NCBI RefSeq assembly: GCF_024763615.1 | Contig: NC_077223.1 | Coordinates: 102,982,627 to 103,046,626 of the forward strand | Origin: Phlebotomus papatasi | Lineage: Eukaryota; Arthropoda; Insecta; Diptera; Psychodidae | Reading direction: 5' to 3' | DNA length: 64,000 bases | Shown here: positions 1 to 12,195 of the stretch, piece after piece | Layout of the letters: every line of letters starts with the position of its first letter | Position numbering within the stretch: the stretch's first letter is position 1 | Notes under the pieces: model-generated | The model's database searches: none | What the model was told of the DNA's origin: nothing | Seen by the model: the letters and a program-made list of their open reading frames with translations, nothing else | Translations under genes and position numbers: made by a program

Positions 1-202
1 CCTGTACATATCAATTCATTTTTAAACGTATTAAAACTAATTTTAGTAAAAATAAGACAATAAATAGCTTGCTAAGTTTCTAAACAACCCTTCTGAAAAG
101 AGAGTAACAAAAAAAGTCAATTAGTATTGAAAATATCGCACTTCAAACTTGAAACATCGATGCTTATAAGCAGACTGTCTAAAATTATGAGCATTTACCC
201 TA
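1..202 (-). mobile_element. Terminal part of TAGGGG-family TIR element, cut by the window edge
   Basis: Read on the minus strand from 202, this sequence follows 37798-38000 base for base with roughly one mismatch in ten, starting TAGGGTAAATGCT versus TAGGGGAAGTGCT. It is therefore a second, inverted copy of the 1,072-bp element at 37798-38869. Its other end lies outside the window. Confidence 0.8.
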
Positions 203-697
203 TAGCACTCTCAATTTTAGGCAATATATTGCTCATAATGTAACTTGTCCGAAATACTGAACTGTTTCCCTGTGAGATAATTTTACGTGGCAAATGCTGA
301 TTTTTTTAATCAATGAGCTAAGTATTAATTAATCTTTTATTAAAGTAATAAAATTATTTATGAAAATACTAATAAGTAAGTAATAGCGCAATTGTTTAAA
401 TCACACTTCAGTATTTTTCTTTTCATATTTATTTTTTTAGTAAATGAAAACTGCAGTATCATGTTAATTTATATCCGTTTTACATCTTTTGTCTAACAGT
501 TTTTTTAAATTTATTTTTAATCCAAATTAATTGGAAGCTATATATTTAAATCAATATTGAAGTATGAAATAATTTGTTTACCAGTCATGTTCTAATATCC
601 TCGCTCTCCCCTAAATATGGCCTTTTTCAGGTGTCACATTAAATGTTTCAGATGCAAATATTTATATTTGACTGATACGGACTATATTGTTCTATTT
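203..697. other. AT-rich intron, nothing recognised
   Basis: No ORF, repeat family or RNA gene was recognised. The last eight bases (TTCTATTT, 690-697) are the target duplication of the neighbouring MITE. Confidence 0.5.
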
Positions 698-853
698 CAG
701 AGGCGTGCAAGAACCGTTGAAACCGAATAAACGTCAAATAAAACATGTACGTCAATGGTCAAAACTTAATTTGACGATAATTAATTATTGACGATAATTA
801 AAACAAACTTAATTTGACGTTAATTCGGTTTCAACGGTTTTTGCACACCTCTG
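698..853. mobile_element. hAT-type MITE, family CAGAGG copy 1 (156 bp)
   Basis: The terminal inverted repeats start CAGAGGCGTGCAAGAAC on the left and CAGAGGTGTGCAAAAAC when the right end is reversed, and the match continues for about 40 bp. The element is flanked by a perfect 8-bp duplication, TTCTATTT, at 690-697 and 854-861. CAG-starting termini with 8-bp duplications are typical of the hAT superfamily. It has no coding capacity. A relative sits at 46866-46990. Confidence 0.85.
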
Positions 854-2384
854 TTCTATTTATTTCTTTCAACTCGAGAAATTTGTTTAGTTCAGTCGTA
901 TAAATTATTTCAAAAGTAAATTTAAATATTATAAAAGTCTTAATTGATTCAACAAAGTTTTTCTTCAAGTGACGCTTATCCTATCATGTTAATATCTTTA
1001 ATTTAAGTGATTTTGCAGCATCAAAATTTTTGCCATAATCATAAAAGGAAAATTTATATTAGTTTTTCCACACTTTGACGAAAGCAATTGTTCATAAATC
1101 CCAAAGTGGATGAGTTTTTTACTCCGGCTATCTTCCAGAAAAAAAGCGGGATTAAAATTGTGGGAGTTTTTCACGCATTTACACGAAAGACTGGGAAGCT
1201 CCTCGGAGCATCGAACTTTTTCATCTCCCTTTTTGGCTTTAAAAGTGGTTTTAGGCAACAAATCTTCGTTGCTTTGCACGTTGCATCGGACTTTGAGGAG
1301 GTTTGTGGTTTCGAACTTCACTAACTTGAGCTTCTCACACAAGTCACCTCTATCAACCACCAGATGTCTGGAGGTGTTCTGGCATCTTGCAAGGGGTGAA
1401 AATTATTCCCAGTGCATTTTCTGATTTTGGGAGGAAGAGTATTTTGGAACGTGCCACAATTTTACCTTCTACGGACTCAAATTTCTATCCCATTTCTGAG
1501 GATTTTCATCTATTTTTATCTCCACACATGGTGGGATTTTTTCGGCTGCATGGAAATCCACAGACAGATGTGACAATTTTTCGGGAGATGAACGCATGAG
1601 AGGAAAAAATCCCAAAGAGGCATTTGGCGCGGTTTTTTTTCGTGCTCTATACTGTTGACAAATTGAAATCTGCTGGGTATAAAATCCTATTGGGTGAATC
1701 AAATTGAGGATTTATCGATGAGGTGGCAATAAATGCGATTTTCCTCTCATTCCAGTGGATCCACCTGGTTCATGGGAGTTTTTTTTTGTGTATAGCACAC
1801 AGGAACCACCAAGAAATGGCTTGTCCCCGGGAGCCTCGGAGACAGCGGATGTTTAGATTATTTTCAGACAAATCTCATCTACATGTCTCGAAGAGCTACA
1901 AACATTTGGAATGGAAACCAACATGATTTTTCAGACAAGAAAATATATACCTTATTTGGTCTTGGAGTGTCATTGACACCAAAAATGAGGATTTTCAGTG
2001 TCAGGATGGAACTTATAATGTCTCTCTCTGCAGCAGATAATTTCCGAGAAAAATAACGACATTTTCGAGTGGTAGAGCAATATGTCCTTATCTTCTGATT
2101 TTAACACACAAATATTACTCATTAAATTCACAATAAAACAACATTTACATGATTCTCCGGGATTTATCGCAAATTCCTCTGCCTCCCAAATCTTTCGTTT
2201 CCTCTTCACTTTTTGCCATAAAAATACATGAAAACGACATATGTCCCATCTCAGATCATTCTTCGGATGCTTCGGGGATATATATTCTTTGTTTTATATA
2301 TTTTTAACCCATTCTGTTCATATTTAAATTCCTTTCCACAAACTCATCATATATGGTAACAAAATGTTAACCCATTAGCGCTCG
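854..2384. other. Mostly unique intron DNA
   Basis: From about 1080 to 2270 the sequence is less AT-rich and not obviously repeated. Overlapping open frames on both strands (for example 998-1360 minus and 1110-1424 plus) overlap each other, carry no recognisable motif and are judged non-coding. Confidence 0.4.
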
Positions 2385-2795
2385 TAACGGCGTTATCACA
2401 CTTTCACATTAAAATTTTAATGTGATTCACATTAATTGTCGCTTATAAGTGTCCAATTATATTATTTGTGTCTTTGAGTCACTTAATATTTGGGGTTTTT
2501 CTATTTATTGATAAAGAAGTGGACTTGGCCTGCAAAAATAAGTTTAAATTTACCTAAAGCATAAATATTTTTCACATTAAAAAATTAAAGAGAAAATCGC
2601 ATTAATTTTTCACATTAATGCTATAAATCAATTTATATCAAATTTTGCGGGCAAAGTCTACCTTTTTATCAACAAATAGATCAAATTTTGAATATAAAAT
2701 GATTCAAATACACAAATTACACATTTGTACTCTCACCAGCGACAATTAATGTGAATCATATTAAAATTTTAATGTGCAAGTGTGATAACACAGTA
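2385..2795. mobile_element. 411-bp MITE, copy 1
   Basis: Inverted termini of about 55 bp start TAACGGCGTTATCACAC and TACTGTGTTATCACAC (right end reversed), followed by the shared palindrome CACATTAAAATTTTAATGTG. Inside is a second inverted pair based on GTGGACTTGGCC/GGGCAAAGTCTACC. A copy of identical length lies at 55934-56344 and differs by only a few percent. The TA at each edge fits a TA target duplication, hence a Tc1/mariner- or pogo-type mobiliser, which is inferred. No ORF. Confidence 0.85.
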
Positions 2796-2859
2796 AGGCT
2801 TTAAAGAAATAAAAGGATATCTTCTAGCTTAACTAGACTAAAACATTTGAAGTCTACAG

Positions 2860-4020
2860 AGTCTACATAAAGGCTGAAAGTGATGACCATGGATCAAAGA
2901 CGCCGTACAAAAAGTTCCCACTTATGGCCATGACCAAGGCCTTATCTAGATTATGTACTAATTTTCAAAAAACCAATATGAAATACATAATAAAATTGTT
3001 CTTATTTATAAAGACTGCAAAATTGTCCATAGAAGCTATAAAAAGGGCTAGTCATGGGTCTAAGATGCCAAATGAATAATCCCCACTCATCGCCATGTCT
3101 AAATTCTGTACTAATTTCCACAAAGATAATATGAATTGGATAATTAAAATTGTTCTTGTTTATGAAAGCTACCAAGTTGCTCATAAAGGCTCTTAAAGAT
3201 CATAGTAAAAGTTTCCACTTATGGCCATACTTAAATCATGTACTAATATTCTGAATACAAATGTCAAATGGATAATAAAAGTCATTCTTCTTTATAAAGG
3301 CAGTAAAATTGATCATAGAAACATTAAAAATGAAAGCCCTGAGTATAATGAGTCAAACAAAAATTTAATCTTCATACCCAAAATTCTGTACTAATTTTAA
3401 GAACAAATGTCAAATGCGTAATAAAAACCATTCATTTTTTTTTAATAAAAGCATACACAGAAAAATTTTGACTCTAAATTTAAGAATATATAAGATCCTG
3501 AGAACTTAAATTGGACGTGAATCCCCGAGGCGTTTAAGTTTAGAAGCTCTGAGCGAAAGAAATGGGCTAGAATCCCTAACTCTTTCAAGCTAAGAGATCG
3601 GGAACTTAAGTTCTGATTTAGAATTAGGGAATTGGCATTCATTGGATGGGATTTGAAATTAAATTCCTGGGTGTTTCTGTTTAAGAATTTTCCATTTTTC
3701 TGTGTGCAGTAAAATTGTGCATAATAGCAGTAAAAAAGGTCATGAGTCTAAAACGCCAAACAGAAACATTTCATTTTATGGTCATGCTAAAATTCTGTAC
3801 TAATTTTTTTAGCTAAGATTTTTTGTTCTAAATACTGATACCAAATATATAATAAGTCTATTTTTCTTTATAAAGGCTGTAAAATTTATCAAAAAGGCCA
3901 TTAAAGGAGATGGCAATCAGTTTAATACTCCTAACAAATAATTTATCACTTATGGCCATTCTCAAATCCTGTACTAAATTTTCAAAATCTAATGTGAATT
4001 GGTTAACAACACTTCCTTTT
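2860..4020. repeat. Degenerate tandem array, period about 150 bp, six or more units
   Basis: Each unit contains the phrases CACTTATGGCCAT, CTGTACTAATTTT and TTCTTTATAAAGGC in the same order. The GTACTAAT landmark recurs near 2954, 3108, 3238, 3388, 3796 and 3971. The long gap is explained by the element inserted at 3455-3706. Units differ by many substitutions and small indels, so the array is old. Confidence 0.7.
3455..3706. mobile_element. MITE with ACACAGAAAAA termini, inside the tandem array
   Basis: The termini (T)ACACAGAAAAATT and, reversed, CACACAGAAAAATG flank about 250 bp that is less AT-rich than the surrounding array and breaks one array unit between TAAAAGCA and CAGTAAAATTG. No coding capacity. 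Superfamily not determined. Confidence 0.6.
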
Positions 4021-4323
4021 GATTATAAAAGAAAAATAAGGAAAGGAAGAAATAAAGAGAGTAAATTTCTTAAAGAATTGACATGATGTTCAGTGCTCAT
4101 TTGCTCAACTTAAAAAGGAGTTCATTTTTATCCAATTGGTTTCAATAAATATTATGCAAAGTTTTAAATGTCAGCCAATAAGAATTCTTTTAATTTTTTT
4201 TAGAAAATATGTAACTCGTGTTATTTTTGCATATTGTAATTCAATATTTTAAATATTGTACAAATTACTGAGCAAAAAACAATTGAAATTGAAAGAAACT
4301 TATACAGATTTTTAAAATTTTGA

Positions 4324-4565
4324 TTATGGTAAATTGGTACAAGTTGGACACTGACTGGTACAGTTTGAACAGGGCTTTTGTCTTGATAAATTTAGTACTT
4401 CATTTTTATTTGTATATTCTTAATGCTTTTGTTTTATAATTCGGTTCCTTGTGCTTAAAAACAAATTTTATACTGTATTTATCAAGAAAAAAGCCATGTC
4501 CAAATTGTACCGGCGAATTGTCCAACTTGTAACACTAATTCCAAATTATATCACTTTACCCTAAT
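4324..4565. mobile_element. Palindromic MITE with ACAAGTTGGACA arms
   Basis: The left arm (GGTAAATTGGTACAAGTTGG) and the reversed right arm (GGGTAAAGTGATATAA, then TTACAAGTTGGACA) pair, followed by a second matching block around CTTGATAAAT/ATTTATCAAG. About 240 bp in total, no ORF. Confidence 0.6.
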
Positions 4566-4639
4566 TAAATGCGGAAATTTTAGAATTATTTTGCAAATTT
4601 TTTTTCTATGTTAAATTTCACTAAATGAGCAATATTTCC

Positions 4640-4860
4640 ATGCACAAAATTTTACAACAAACCTATACAATTTTGATAGGTCGTTTGCGAAAATTGCATT
4701 GAATTATTTCTAAACATATTTTTCCAAGAACGAAAGGATAAACAGGTCTAGAAAGAGTATTTCCTAAACCAGTTGGAACAAATTTGGATTCGTTGGAAAG
4801 GCCTTGGAATTCCTGAAAAGTTGGGAGTATTTTCAATCGGTTATGAATCAATAAGTGATT
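4640..4860. repeat. Dispersed repeat, inverted relative at 8055-8250
   Basis: The phrase AAAGGCCTTGGAATTCC with its flanks is found in reverse orientation at 8055-8250. Similarity extends over about 190 bp with clear divergence. The small open frames in both copies are artefacts of the shared repeat. Confidence 0.6.
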
Positions 4861-6428
4861 TTGTTGTGAAATTTTCTATTAAAAACAAATAAATTTAAAA
4901 ATAATTAGATATTTTTTGAAGCTTTTTATTAAGAAATAACGTTCTTAGTCAGAAAATATAATTAATTAAAAACGCATTGCAGAAAATGATTTGTTCGAGG
5001 CTTGAGTCGTCCGAAGGTACCGCGCTTTCCCCTATGCATTTTTCATCAAAGTTCATAATAGAAGTCTAATGGGTTAAAAAGTACTTGTTCATCTCAATCT
5101 GAAATTCAAATGGGACTTTCATTATGTTTTATCATGACATAAAATTCATTATTAATCTCACTATATTCGTGGAAAAAGGGAAAATTCACTGACAAAAGAC
5201 AGATAATCATCCCGATGATTGTTGAGAGAAAATTTTTGGCCAAAACGAGTTACAAAAAAAAAAAAACTTCCAGACAGTACCAAGAGCTTTCACCTCAAAC
5301 ACGCACACCTCGTGCTTTTGGCGGAACATGAAATTGTAATTTACCAATTTCCATGAAATTTACAGGCAGTTTTTCCTCCGAGTTCTTCGCTGGGGGGAAA
5401 TAAATGAAGACTGGAGGAAAAAAAGAAGGATGGTACCGAGACACCAAACGATGGAGTATTTATAGAAAATTCACAACAGTATGATGGTTCGGAGAAATTG
5501 TGTGTCAAGTCACACGAAAAACCATCAAATGGGAAACAGAAGCCACTCTCTTGAAGGAGGAGGGCGTAGCTGGTAAACAGACAAAATTTTTGGGTTGAAA
5601 GAGTGCGCGCGGGAAAAGTGGAAAATTGGGTATGTAGGTTAAGTTCAGATGTGTGTTTGCGGGGGAGAAAATGGTCGGAAAATGTGGGGAGCCAAGGGCA
5701 TGTGGATGGTGAGGATGAGGAAAGAGAAATTTTCATCATACTTTTCCACAACCAAAGCCCTATAGCCCGTGAGGCACATTTTGAATAAACGCCACCCATC
5801 ATGAATGAATGAGCGTCTAGACGACCCCGGAAATCCACGTCTGTGCGTCTTAATAAATTCATTAAATCCCATGTTTTGTCTGATATTGCCCCCCAAAATA
5901 CACCCAAACACCCCTCTCAAGTATTTTCGCTCCCCCAATTTTGGGTATTTTGCTCAGTCTTTTGCAAAAGGAGAGGAGATTCGTCATTAGCCTTGCTTGG
6001 CAATTCAAACATCAGACGATGGGAAGCTCTTTCTGGGCAAAAGCCACCCCCAAAAAGCACATGGAAATCCCAATGGGCTTAAGTACCGTAAACTTGGAGA
6101 TAATCATGGTAAATGACCACAGAATCCCCTCAAGCTTCAAAAGCAGGAAATACCAGATGGAGCTTTTGGGGTGCCTGATCCTGATCTTCATCACAGAGAA
6201 TTGACTTTCACGTGAATTTGACCAGGATCAAAATCCACCATTCATAATTTACTATTTGCAATTTGTTTATTTATTTATTTAATAGATTTTGTTATATTTT
6301 TTTTTGGTTTCGATAAGAATAGGCCAATAAAAGTCTTTGAAAAAAATAGAAAGAGTCTTAGGATTATGCACATTTTCGGAATGGAAGAAAACCGCAAGAA
6401 ATGGCTTTATGCACCCAGAAAATTTGCA
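4861..6428. other. Unique island with the longest non-Tet minus-strand frame
   Basis: After an AT-rich start, 5140-6230 is repeat-poor and richer in G+C. A 188-codon open frame (5907-5341, minus) lies here. Its translation is Ser/Phe/Leu/Cys-rich with no recognisable domain, and other frames overlap it on both strands, so I treat it as non-coding. The island may hold regulatory sequence. Confidence 0.4.
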
Positions 6429-6623
6429 TAGGGGAAACTGGGGCACCACCAAACACTGCAACTTTTTAATAGGATATTCGACTTCAGAGGACAAGACTTA
6501 TAGAAATTTTTAGGCATTATAGGGATGCTTGTCCACTGAATGGTCGAGATAGTCAAAGTAGTTTAGAAATAAAAATTAGCGTTTGGTGCTACCCCGTGTT
6601 TGGTGGTGCCCCAGTTTCCCCTA
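6429..6623. mobile_element. TAGGGG-family MITE (195 bp)
   Basis: At least 28 bp of near-perfect inverted termini, TAGGGGAAACTGGGGCACCA on both ends. The interior is about 130 bp, AT-rich and non-coding. A degraded relative begins at 49652. Confidence 0.85.
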
Positions 6624-6689
6624 TACGCAGGAGATTTCTCTTAAATAGAAAAGATGGGTATGATAAATTTATTCGGTTAATTTATACGG

Positions 6690-6765
6690 TCCACCGCCGT
6701 CTTAGTGTTAGTATACAACCCTCAGAACAAAACGGTGGAAAAGCTCCTTCTCCGGTTGTATATGC
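6690..6765. repeat. Short dispersed repeat, second copy at 63814-63886
   Basis: The blocks CCACCGCCGTCTTAG, AAACGGTGGAAA and GGTTGTATG occur in the same order and similar spacing in both copies, separated by variable bases. The block is less AT-rich than its surroundings. Origin unknown. Confidence 0.55.
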
Positions 6766-6773
6766 CAGTCATG

Positions 6774-7691
6774 TAGGGTGGAATCACCACTTCTCGCCAG
6801 TCAGTGCCCCACTTCTCGTCACGTATATTGAAATCGCTATTTTTCACGATTTATGAAATAAATGAGCCGCAAAGTTACTTGTATTTTTATTGCTGCTACG
6901 TATAGAGTCGAAAAACACTAATTTTTTGTTTTGAATTTAAATATTTGAGCATTTTTTAGAGGAATATTTTAAGCATGTGCATCGAATCCAATACTTCTTA
7001 CCAAATATAGTAAGGGTCATGAAACTTTTATCAAACAAAATTTAATTTTTGAATAAATAATTTGCCTATTGAACATTTAATTACATTCGGCGAATACATA
7101 AAATTTGAATTTAATTAGTTAATGTTTCATAGTATATTATTTTTATATAAAAATGAGCCATGGCGGAAAGTGCTAATATTCTAAAATAGATTCACCACCT
7201 GTCGCCATCGCTTTTCAATAGGCGACGCTAACTTCACTTCATACATTCTCAGTTGGCAAATATGCTTTGTTTACTTTCTAAAATAGTCTAATAGTTTGAT
7301 TTCTCAAATAAAAGTGAAGAAAAAACATTTAATAAGAATAATAATAAGTTAAACATGAGGAAAAAGAAATGCTGAATGTATTCTTTGCATAATATTGCTC
7401 AAAATAATCAAGTTTGAACTTTTCCAAGTGACTGGCGAAAAGTGGTTACAAAACTGGCGAAAAGTGGTAAAAAGTGGCGATGAAGTGGTTATTTTTGCAT
7501 TGTTAATAAAAATCAGGTTTTTAGGTACTCCCGCGTTAAATTGTAGGACAATTGTTTTGACGAATCTAGAGCCAATATAACTAAGTAGCTTTGTCTCAAA
7601 TTTGAGTTATCTGATAATAAGGGGCCAAAAGTTATAATACAATTAATTTCACTTTTTCCTAAAAGTGGCGATAAGTGGTTACTCCACCCTA
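6774..7691. mobile_element. 918-bp TIR element with internal GGCGAAAAGTGG motifs
   Basis: The termini TAGGGTGGAATCACCACTTC and, reversed, TTAGGGTGGAGTAACCACTT define the element, with TA at each edge. Interior motifs of the form GGCGA-AAGTGG recur around 7190, 7434, 7463, 7477 and 7666. No transposase ORF is present. Confidence 0.7.
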
Positions 7692-8054
7692 ATAACAATA
7701 AGTCACAAGAACGCCGTGATACACAAAAAAAATATTTTTGGCGCCAATTTTTCATAAAAAAAAATTTCAAATTTAGCGCCTAAATTGCATACATTTAGGT
7801 GTATTTCAAAATTGTTTCACTAATTAGCTCGCTATGGTAGGCAAACGTACACAATTGCGTGTGCATAACCCCGTCAGGTTCATAATCCCGAAGTGCATAA
7901 TCCCAGGATTCCTTGTAGGGGAAGGATTTAAACAAAGCTTCGTACAGATTCTAAGTCACATTTCCTGACAAAAATGGGTCAGTCTCATTAAAGGAATATG
8001 GGAAAAATTAAAAAGTGTGGGAAGCCAGATTGTGTGTGAATCCTGAAAGCCTTG
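7692..8054. other. Intron, nothing recognised
   Basis: No gene or repeat family was recognised in this stretch. Confidence 0.4.
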
Positions 8055-8250
8055 CCCTATTTCAGTTTTCAAAAAAATATTATCTATCAGTTTGAGCCAA
8101 TTCAGGCTTATAAGGAATTCCAAGGCCTTTCAAATGAAGCTAGACTTATCCTAATCGGTTCAGAAATATACTTTCTAGAGTTGATAAACTGTTCAGCTGC
8201 AAAAAACGTTTTTAGGAATAACTCATGGCTGATTTTGTATGGATAAATTG
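8055..8250. repeat. Dispersed repeat, inverted copy of 4640-4860
   Basis: The phrase AAGGAATTCCAAGGCCTTTC is the reverse of the block near 4799-4818. Flanking similarity covers about 190 bp. Confidence 0.6.
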
Positions 8251-8639
8251 TTAGCGTTTGTATCGATATATTGAATGGAGTCTATTCGAACTTCATTCAT
8301 AATTCCTCTTTTAATAAAGCTCCAATTAAACAAGGATATTTTGATAAAAAGTCCACCTTATGAAATGTAAATCTTCTACTAAGATTTCTGGATTTTCCCT
8401 CGTTCATTTGTGTCTGTCTTCAGGTACATCAAATTTCCTTTTAAATTCATCATGCGCGAAATACTTTCAAAAGCTTGCGTTTTTCAAAATACGACTACAA
8501 GTCAATATAAATTGAAAAAATAAAGCAAAATGACGAAACATATTTATCAAAGGAATTATCAGTAGAGACACACGTATAAGATTATAGTATGTAGCTTAGA
8601 AATGAACCATTATGGCAAATTTGGAGAGTAAGCAGTGCC

Positions 8640-9085
8640 AAAAAACTCTCCATTGAGCCTAAACACAAGTAGACTTTGATTCTCCAATAGTGTCTTGGAT
8701 AAAAGGTAAATGGAACTTTATTTGCACAAAAAGTCGTTGATAATCGGAGAATTCAAATTCAATTTCGAATTTTCATACTAAATTTTCGAACATGATGGGG
8801 AAAATTTATCAAATATCACACTAAAAAGCTGGCAAAAGAGTTACTCAGTGATTATGGAGTGATTAAGTAATGGAACAAAAACAGTAAACGTCGTTGTTCT
8901 GTTTTATTCCTCACAACAATATGAAGACCGTCACATTTTGACACTTGAGCACTTCGAAATTCGAACATGATGTATCTCAGCCACCTTGCGGAATTATCTA
9001 AAAGTAAGAAAGTCTCTTTTTTGGATCTTCAAATGGATTTTCGAATTTTTCAAGATCTACTTCTGTACGGAAAGATTCTATCTAC
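8640..9085 (-). repeat. 440-bp repeat block, copy 1 (inverted)
   Basis: Read on the minus strand this matches 10578-11003 and 12630-13055. Shared landmarks are CAGAAGTAGATCTTGAAAA, TGTGACGGTCTTCATATTG, TCACTCCATAATCACTGAG and CAAGACACTATTGGAGAATC. There is no long ORF and no clear terminal repeat. Diverged relatives lie near 39300-39400 and 43930-44350. Confidence 0.75.
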
Positions 9086-10577
9086 ATTAAAACATTGCAA
9101 CATATTTTAGAATTAAAAAAATCTGATAGGCCTTTAATTTTAATGTAGGCATCCGTGAAAGGTTCAAAAGGGTTGTAGGTAGGTTTTAGCTGAGAATCGA
9201 ACCATTGTGGCAGAAATTCTAAGACCCACCATTGAGGTGAATTTCGAAATGACCACGTTTAAAAGAGCTGGAAGGACTAATTTATGCAAAGGATATTTCG
9301 AAATGCACCTTTCTGTGTTATGCCTGATAAATATTGAAAAATATTCTCTAGCGATTTAGAAAGCCTGGGATCCTTTTCGAAAGTATCCCAGGGTATTAAA
9401 ATACCCTCGTTTAAATAGATAGGTGCATTTCTTCCTATAGGCCTTTTTCAGGAAAATTCAATTTGGATTTTGTAAAATTTTCCTTTCCACAAAATTTATA
9501 TAGAACAGAGAAGGTGATCTCAAGAGTGGAATAGAGCTTCAGGAAGTGCGTGTTTTGGGATAAGACCACAAAACGGCATTCTTCTTTTGAAAAGTCAACG
9601 GACTGAGAAACAGAGCCACGACCCACGAAAGCCCCATGGAATATCTTGTGGTTTCTGTTACCAAAGGTTAGTTCTGTTTTGGCCACACACACGCATCCCA
9701 AAATCTCCCTCACGCATCTGGTATAGGGTTTGGTTGGAGGATAAGACGGTATCATCATAAACAGCTGATATTGAGACGGATGGCGCAACAGAACCTCCCC
9801 ATTGAGAGCGTCAAATAAAAGCTTACTCATCCACGGTGGGATGATTCGGTGGCTCATAAATCCACATCAGGGCGCCACATGGAGCACCTCGTTCCACCTC
9901 CCTTTCCCCCATATTCGGAAAAACCTCAGAGTCCTCCGCACATGAAAAATGCCTCGGCAGACAACACGCCACAATTGAGCAAAATCTCTCCCTCCGGAGA
10001 TATTTCCACTCTCATCCGTTTGTTTGTTGTGTCTGTTGTTATCAATATGCCACAGAGGAATCCCACCCACAATTTGCTCATACCCCTCGTAAACCCGGGG
10101 CTCTGGTGTGAGACCCCGGAGATTCGGAGGGGATTCTCTTATACATATTTGATGGGTCTGGGGTTAAACCCAAAGCTCCATCATCGTGTTGGTTTTCTCA
10201 GTCTCTTCCTTCAGCTGTTTTTACAACTTCCTTGTGAAGGGGAAATGATGCAGGCCTCCCCATTAGCTTACCCCCTAGAGGGCATGTCAACGAGACAATA
10301 GAGACGGGTGCTCCATTAGGAAAAAGCGTGATGATGAACTTGTGAATTTATCACCAACCCCAAAAATGGGATTGCGTCGGCTGCCCATGGAACAAATTAA
10401 CTTGAGTAAACAGCTCTTGGAAAAAAACAGTGCTTAAGGGATATTTGCTGGGTGCTCGAATACAGAAAACAAAACTATTTGGATATTTTAGCCAAGACAC
10501 ATTCGTGGGATTCTGCAAGTAAGTTTTATCTCCGAAACGTATCTCTAGCGGAGATACACAGGGACACACCTCATAAT
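9086..10577. other. Unique island, no gene recognised
   Basis: From 9420 to 10330 the sequence is repeat-poor and G+C-richer. Open frames of 140-150 codons exist on both strands and overlap one another at 9849-9857. None has a recognisable domain or convincing splice context, so they are probably chance frames. Confidence 0.4.
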
Positions 10578-11003
10578 CTTTCCGTACAGAAGTAGATCTT
10601 GAAAAATTCGAAAATCTATTTGAAGATCCAAAAAAGAGACTTTTTTACTTTTAGATAATTCCGCAAGGTAGCTGAGATACATCCTGTTCGAATTTCGAAG
10701 TGCTTAAGTGTCAAAATGTGACGGTCTTCATATTGTTGTGAAGAAGAAAACAGAACAACGACGCTTACGGTTCTTGTCCCATTATTTAATCACTCCATAA
10801 TCACTGAGTAACTCTTTTGCGAGCTTTTTAGTGTGATATTTGATAAATATTCCCCACCTTGTTCGAAAATTTAGTATGAAAATTCGAAACTGAATTTGAA
10901 TTCTTCGATCATCAACGACTTTTTGTGCAAATGAAGTTCCATTTATCTTTTATCCAAGACACTATTGGAGAATCAAAATCTACTTGTGTTTAGGCTCAAA
11001 TGA
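10578..11003 (+). repeat. 440-bp repeat block, copy 2
   Basis: Same order of landmarks as 12630-13055 and, inverted, 8640-9085. The three copies lie within 4.5 kb of each other. Confidence 0.75.
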
Positions 11004-11855
11004 GGTGAATTTTGAATTATACTACCTTAAAATTTCCCTTATGGATTCGTTTCTGAGATAAAATAAATGTGTCTCTGCTAAAACAGACACTCTGGCACTT
11101 CTGGCAGACTGTCTGTTTTATTTTGAAACTTTATGAAGCTTTTTAGGGGTTGCTTTATTAAAATGAATTTAAATTGAAAAGTTAATAAGGTGATTAATAT
11201 TAATGAGGTCATAAAGATAAAGCTTAATTAGATATTTTTATTTCGAAAGAGATTTCGAATTAAAATACTTGCTGGTAATACAGTCTTCAGGGAATATTTT
11301 GTACGTCACGCCGGAAGGTAGGTACTACCGAATCAATGAAAAGCTCAGTGAGAAATTTTATTTCGAAAGAGAAATTCGAATCAAACTCTACCAAGGTTTA
11401 AAAGTGATTTAAACAGCTTTTTGTACAACTCTGGGTAATCAAAATTGAGTCGCTGTGAAGCTTAGTGAAAGATACTTATTTCGAAAGGGAATTTCGAATT
11501 AAAATGTCCTTCAGAGAAAATATTGTACGCCAAAAGTGTAAGCAAAATAGAATTGAAGTAAAACTCCGTGCAGATTTTTATTTATTTATTTCTATTATTT
11601 TTTATTTCTATTATTTATTATTTCAGAAGGGATATTCGAATCAAAACATCAACTAGGTAGGTAGGCAAAAATGATTTGGACTGCACTTCTATCGAAAGAC
11701 AAATTTCGAATTAAGACACTTGTGTTCAATAGATCCTTCAAAGGACATTTTGTACGCCGGCATGTAGGCAACTTCTATGCGAGAAGAATTAGTGTAGCTC
11801 AGTTGAAGATTGTTATTTCGAAAGGGAGATTTAGATTTAAAACACTTGCGTTCTA

Positions 11856-12195
11856 CAGTAGAATTCCGCTATAGGCCATCGCTCTATAGTCCACAATTTA
11901 TCGACCATTGATTTCAAAACACTGATTTTAAGTCAGGTTATGTATTTTAGTACGCGACATCCAATGTTGTCATAATTATTTTAATATTTTTGGCAAACTT
12001 TATTGAGTATAGTTGTGATAATTGTGATCCATAATGAAGAGAGCGAGAACAAGTACTACAATCGAAAAGAAAGTGGAAGCCGTCGAGAAATTTCAATATT
12101 AAAAGTCGTGGATAATTTTAAAAAATGACATGGACTATAGTGCGACTCAAGTGTCAAATCTGGAACCAAGTATGGACTATAGCGGAACTCCACTG
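11856..12195 (+). mobile_element. Decayed pogo/Tigger-type element (340 bp)
   Basis: The termini CAGTAGAATTCCGCTATAG and, reversed, CAGTGGAGTTCCGCTATAG are flanked by TA on both sides, as in the pogo/Tigger group. It is internally deleted: only the start of a transposase frame remains, at 12034-12102. Confidence 0.8.
12034..12102 (+). pseudogene. Tigger-like transposase N-terminal remnant
   Basis: The frame reads MKRARTSTTIEKKVEAVEKF and stops after 22 residues. This resembles the start of CENP-B/Tigger-type helix-turn-helix domains, in which a basic start is followed by an 'xTxEKKxxxxEK' helix. A further fragment, DYSATQVSNLE, follows near 12131 before the sequence runs into the right terminus. 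The catalytic DDE domain is missing. Confidence 0.6.

Noticed and set aside
5341..5907. 188-codon minus-strand open frame
   Set aside because: Low-complexity Ser/Phe/Leu/Cys-rich text, no domain, overlapped by frames on both strands, and no convincing splice sites to join it to Tet.
9849..10301. 150-codon plus-strand frame
   Set aside because: No recognisable domain; overlaps other frames and lies in a unique intron island where chance open frames are longer because of lower AT content.
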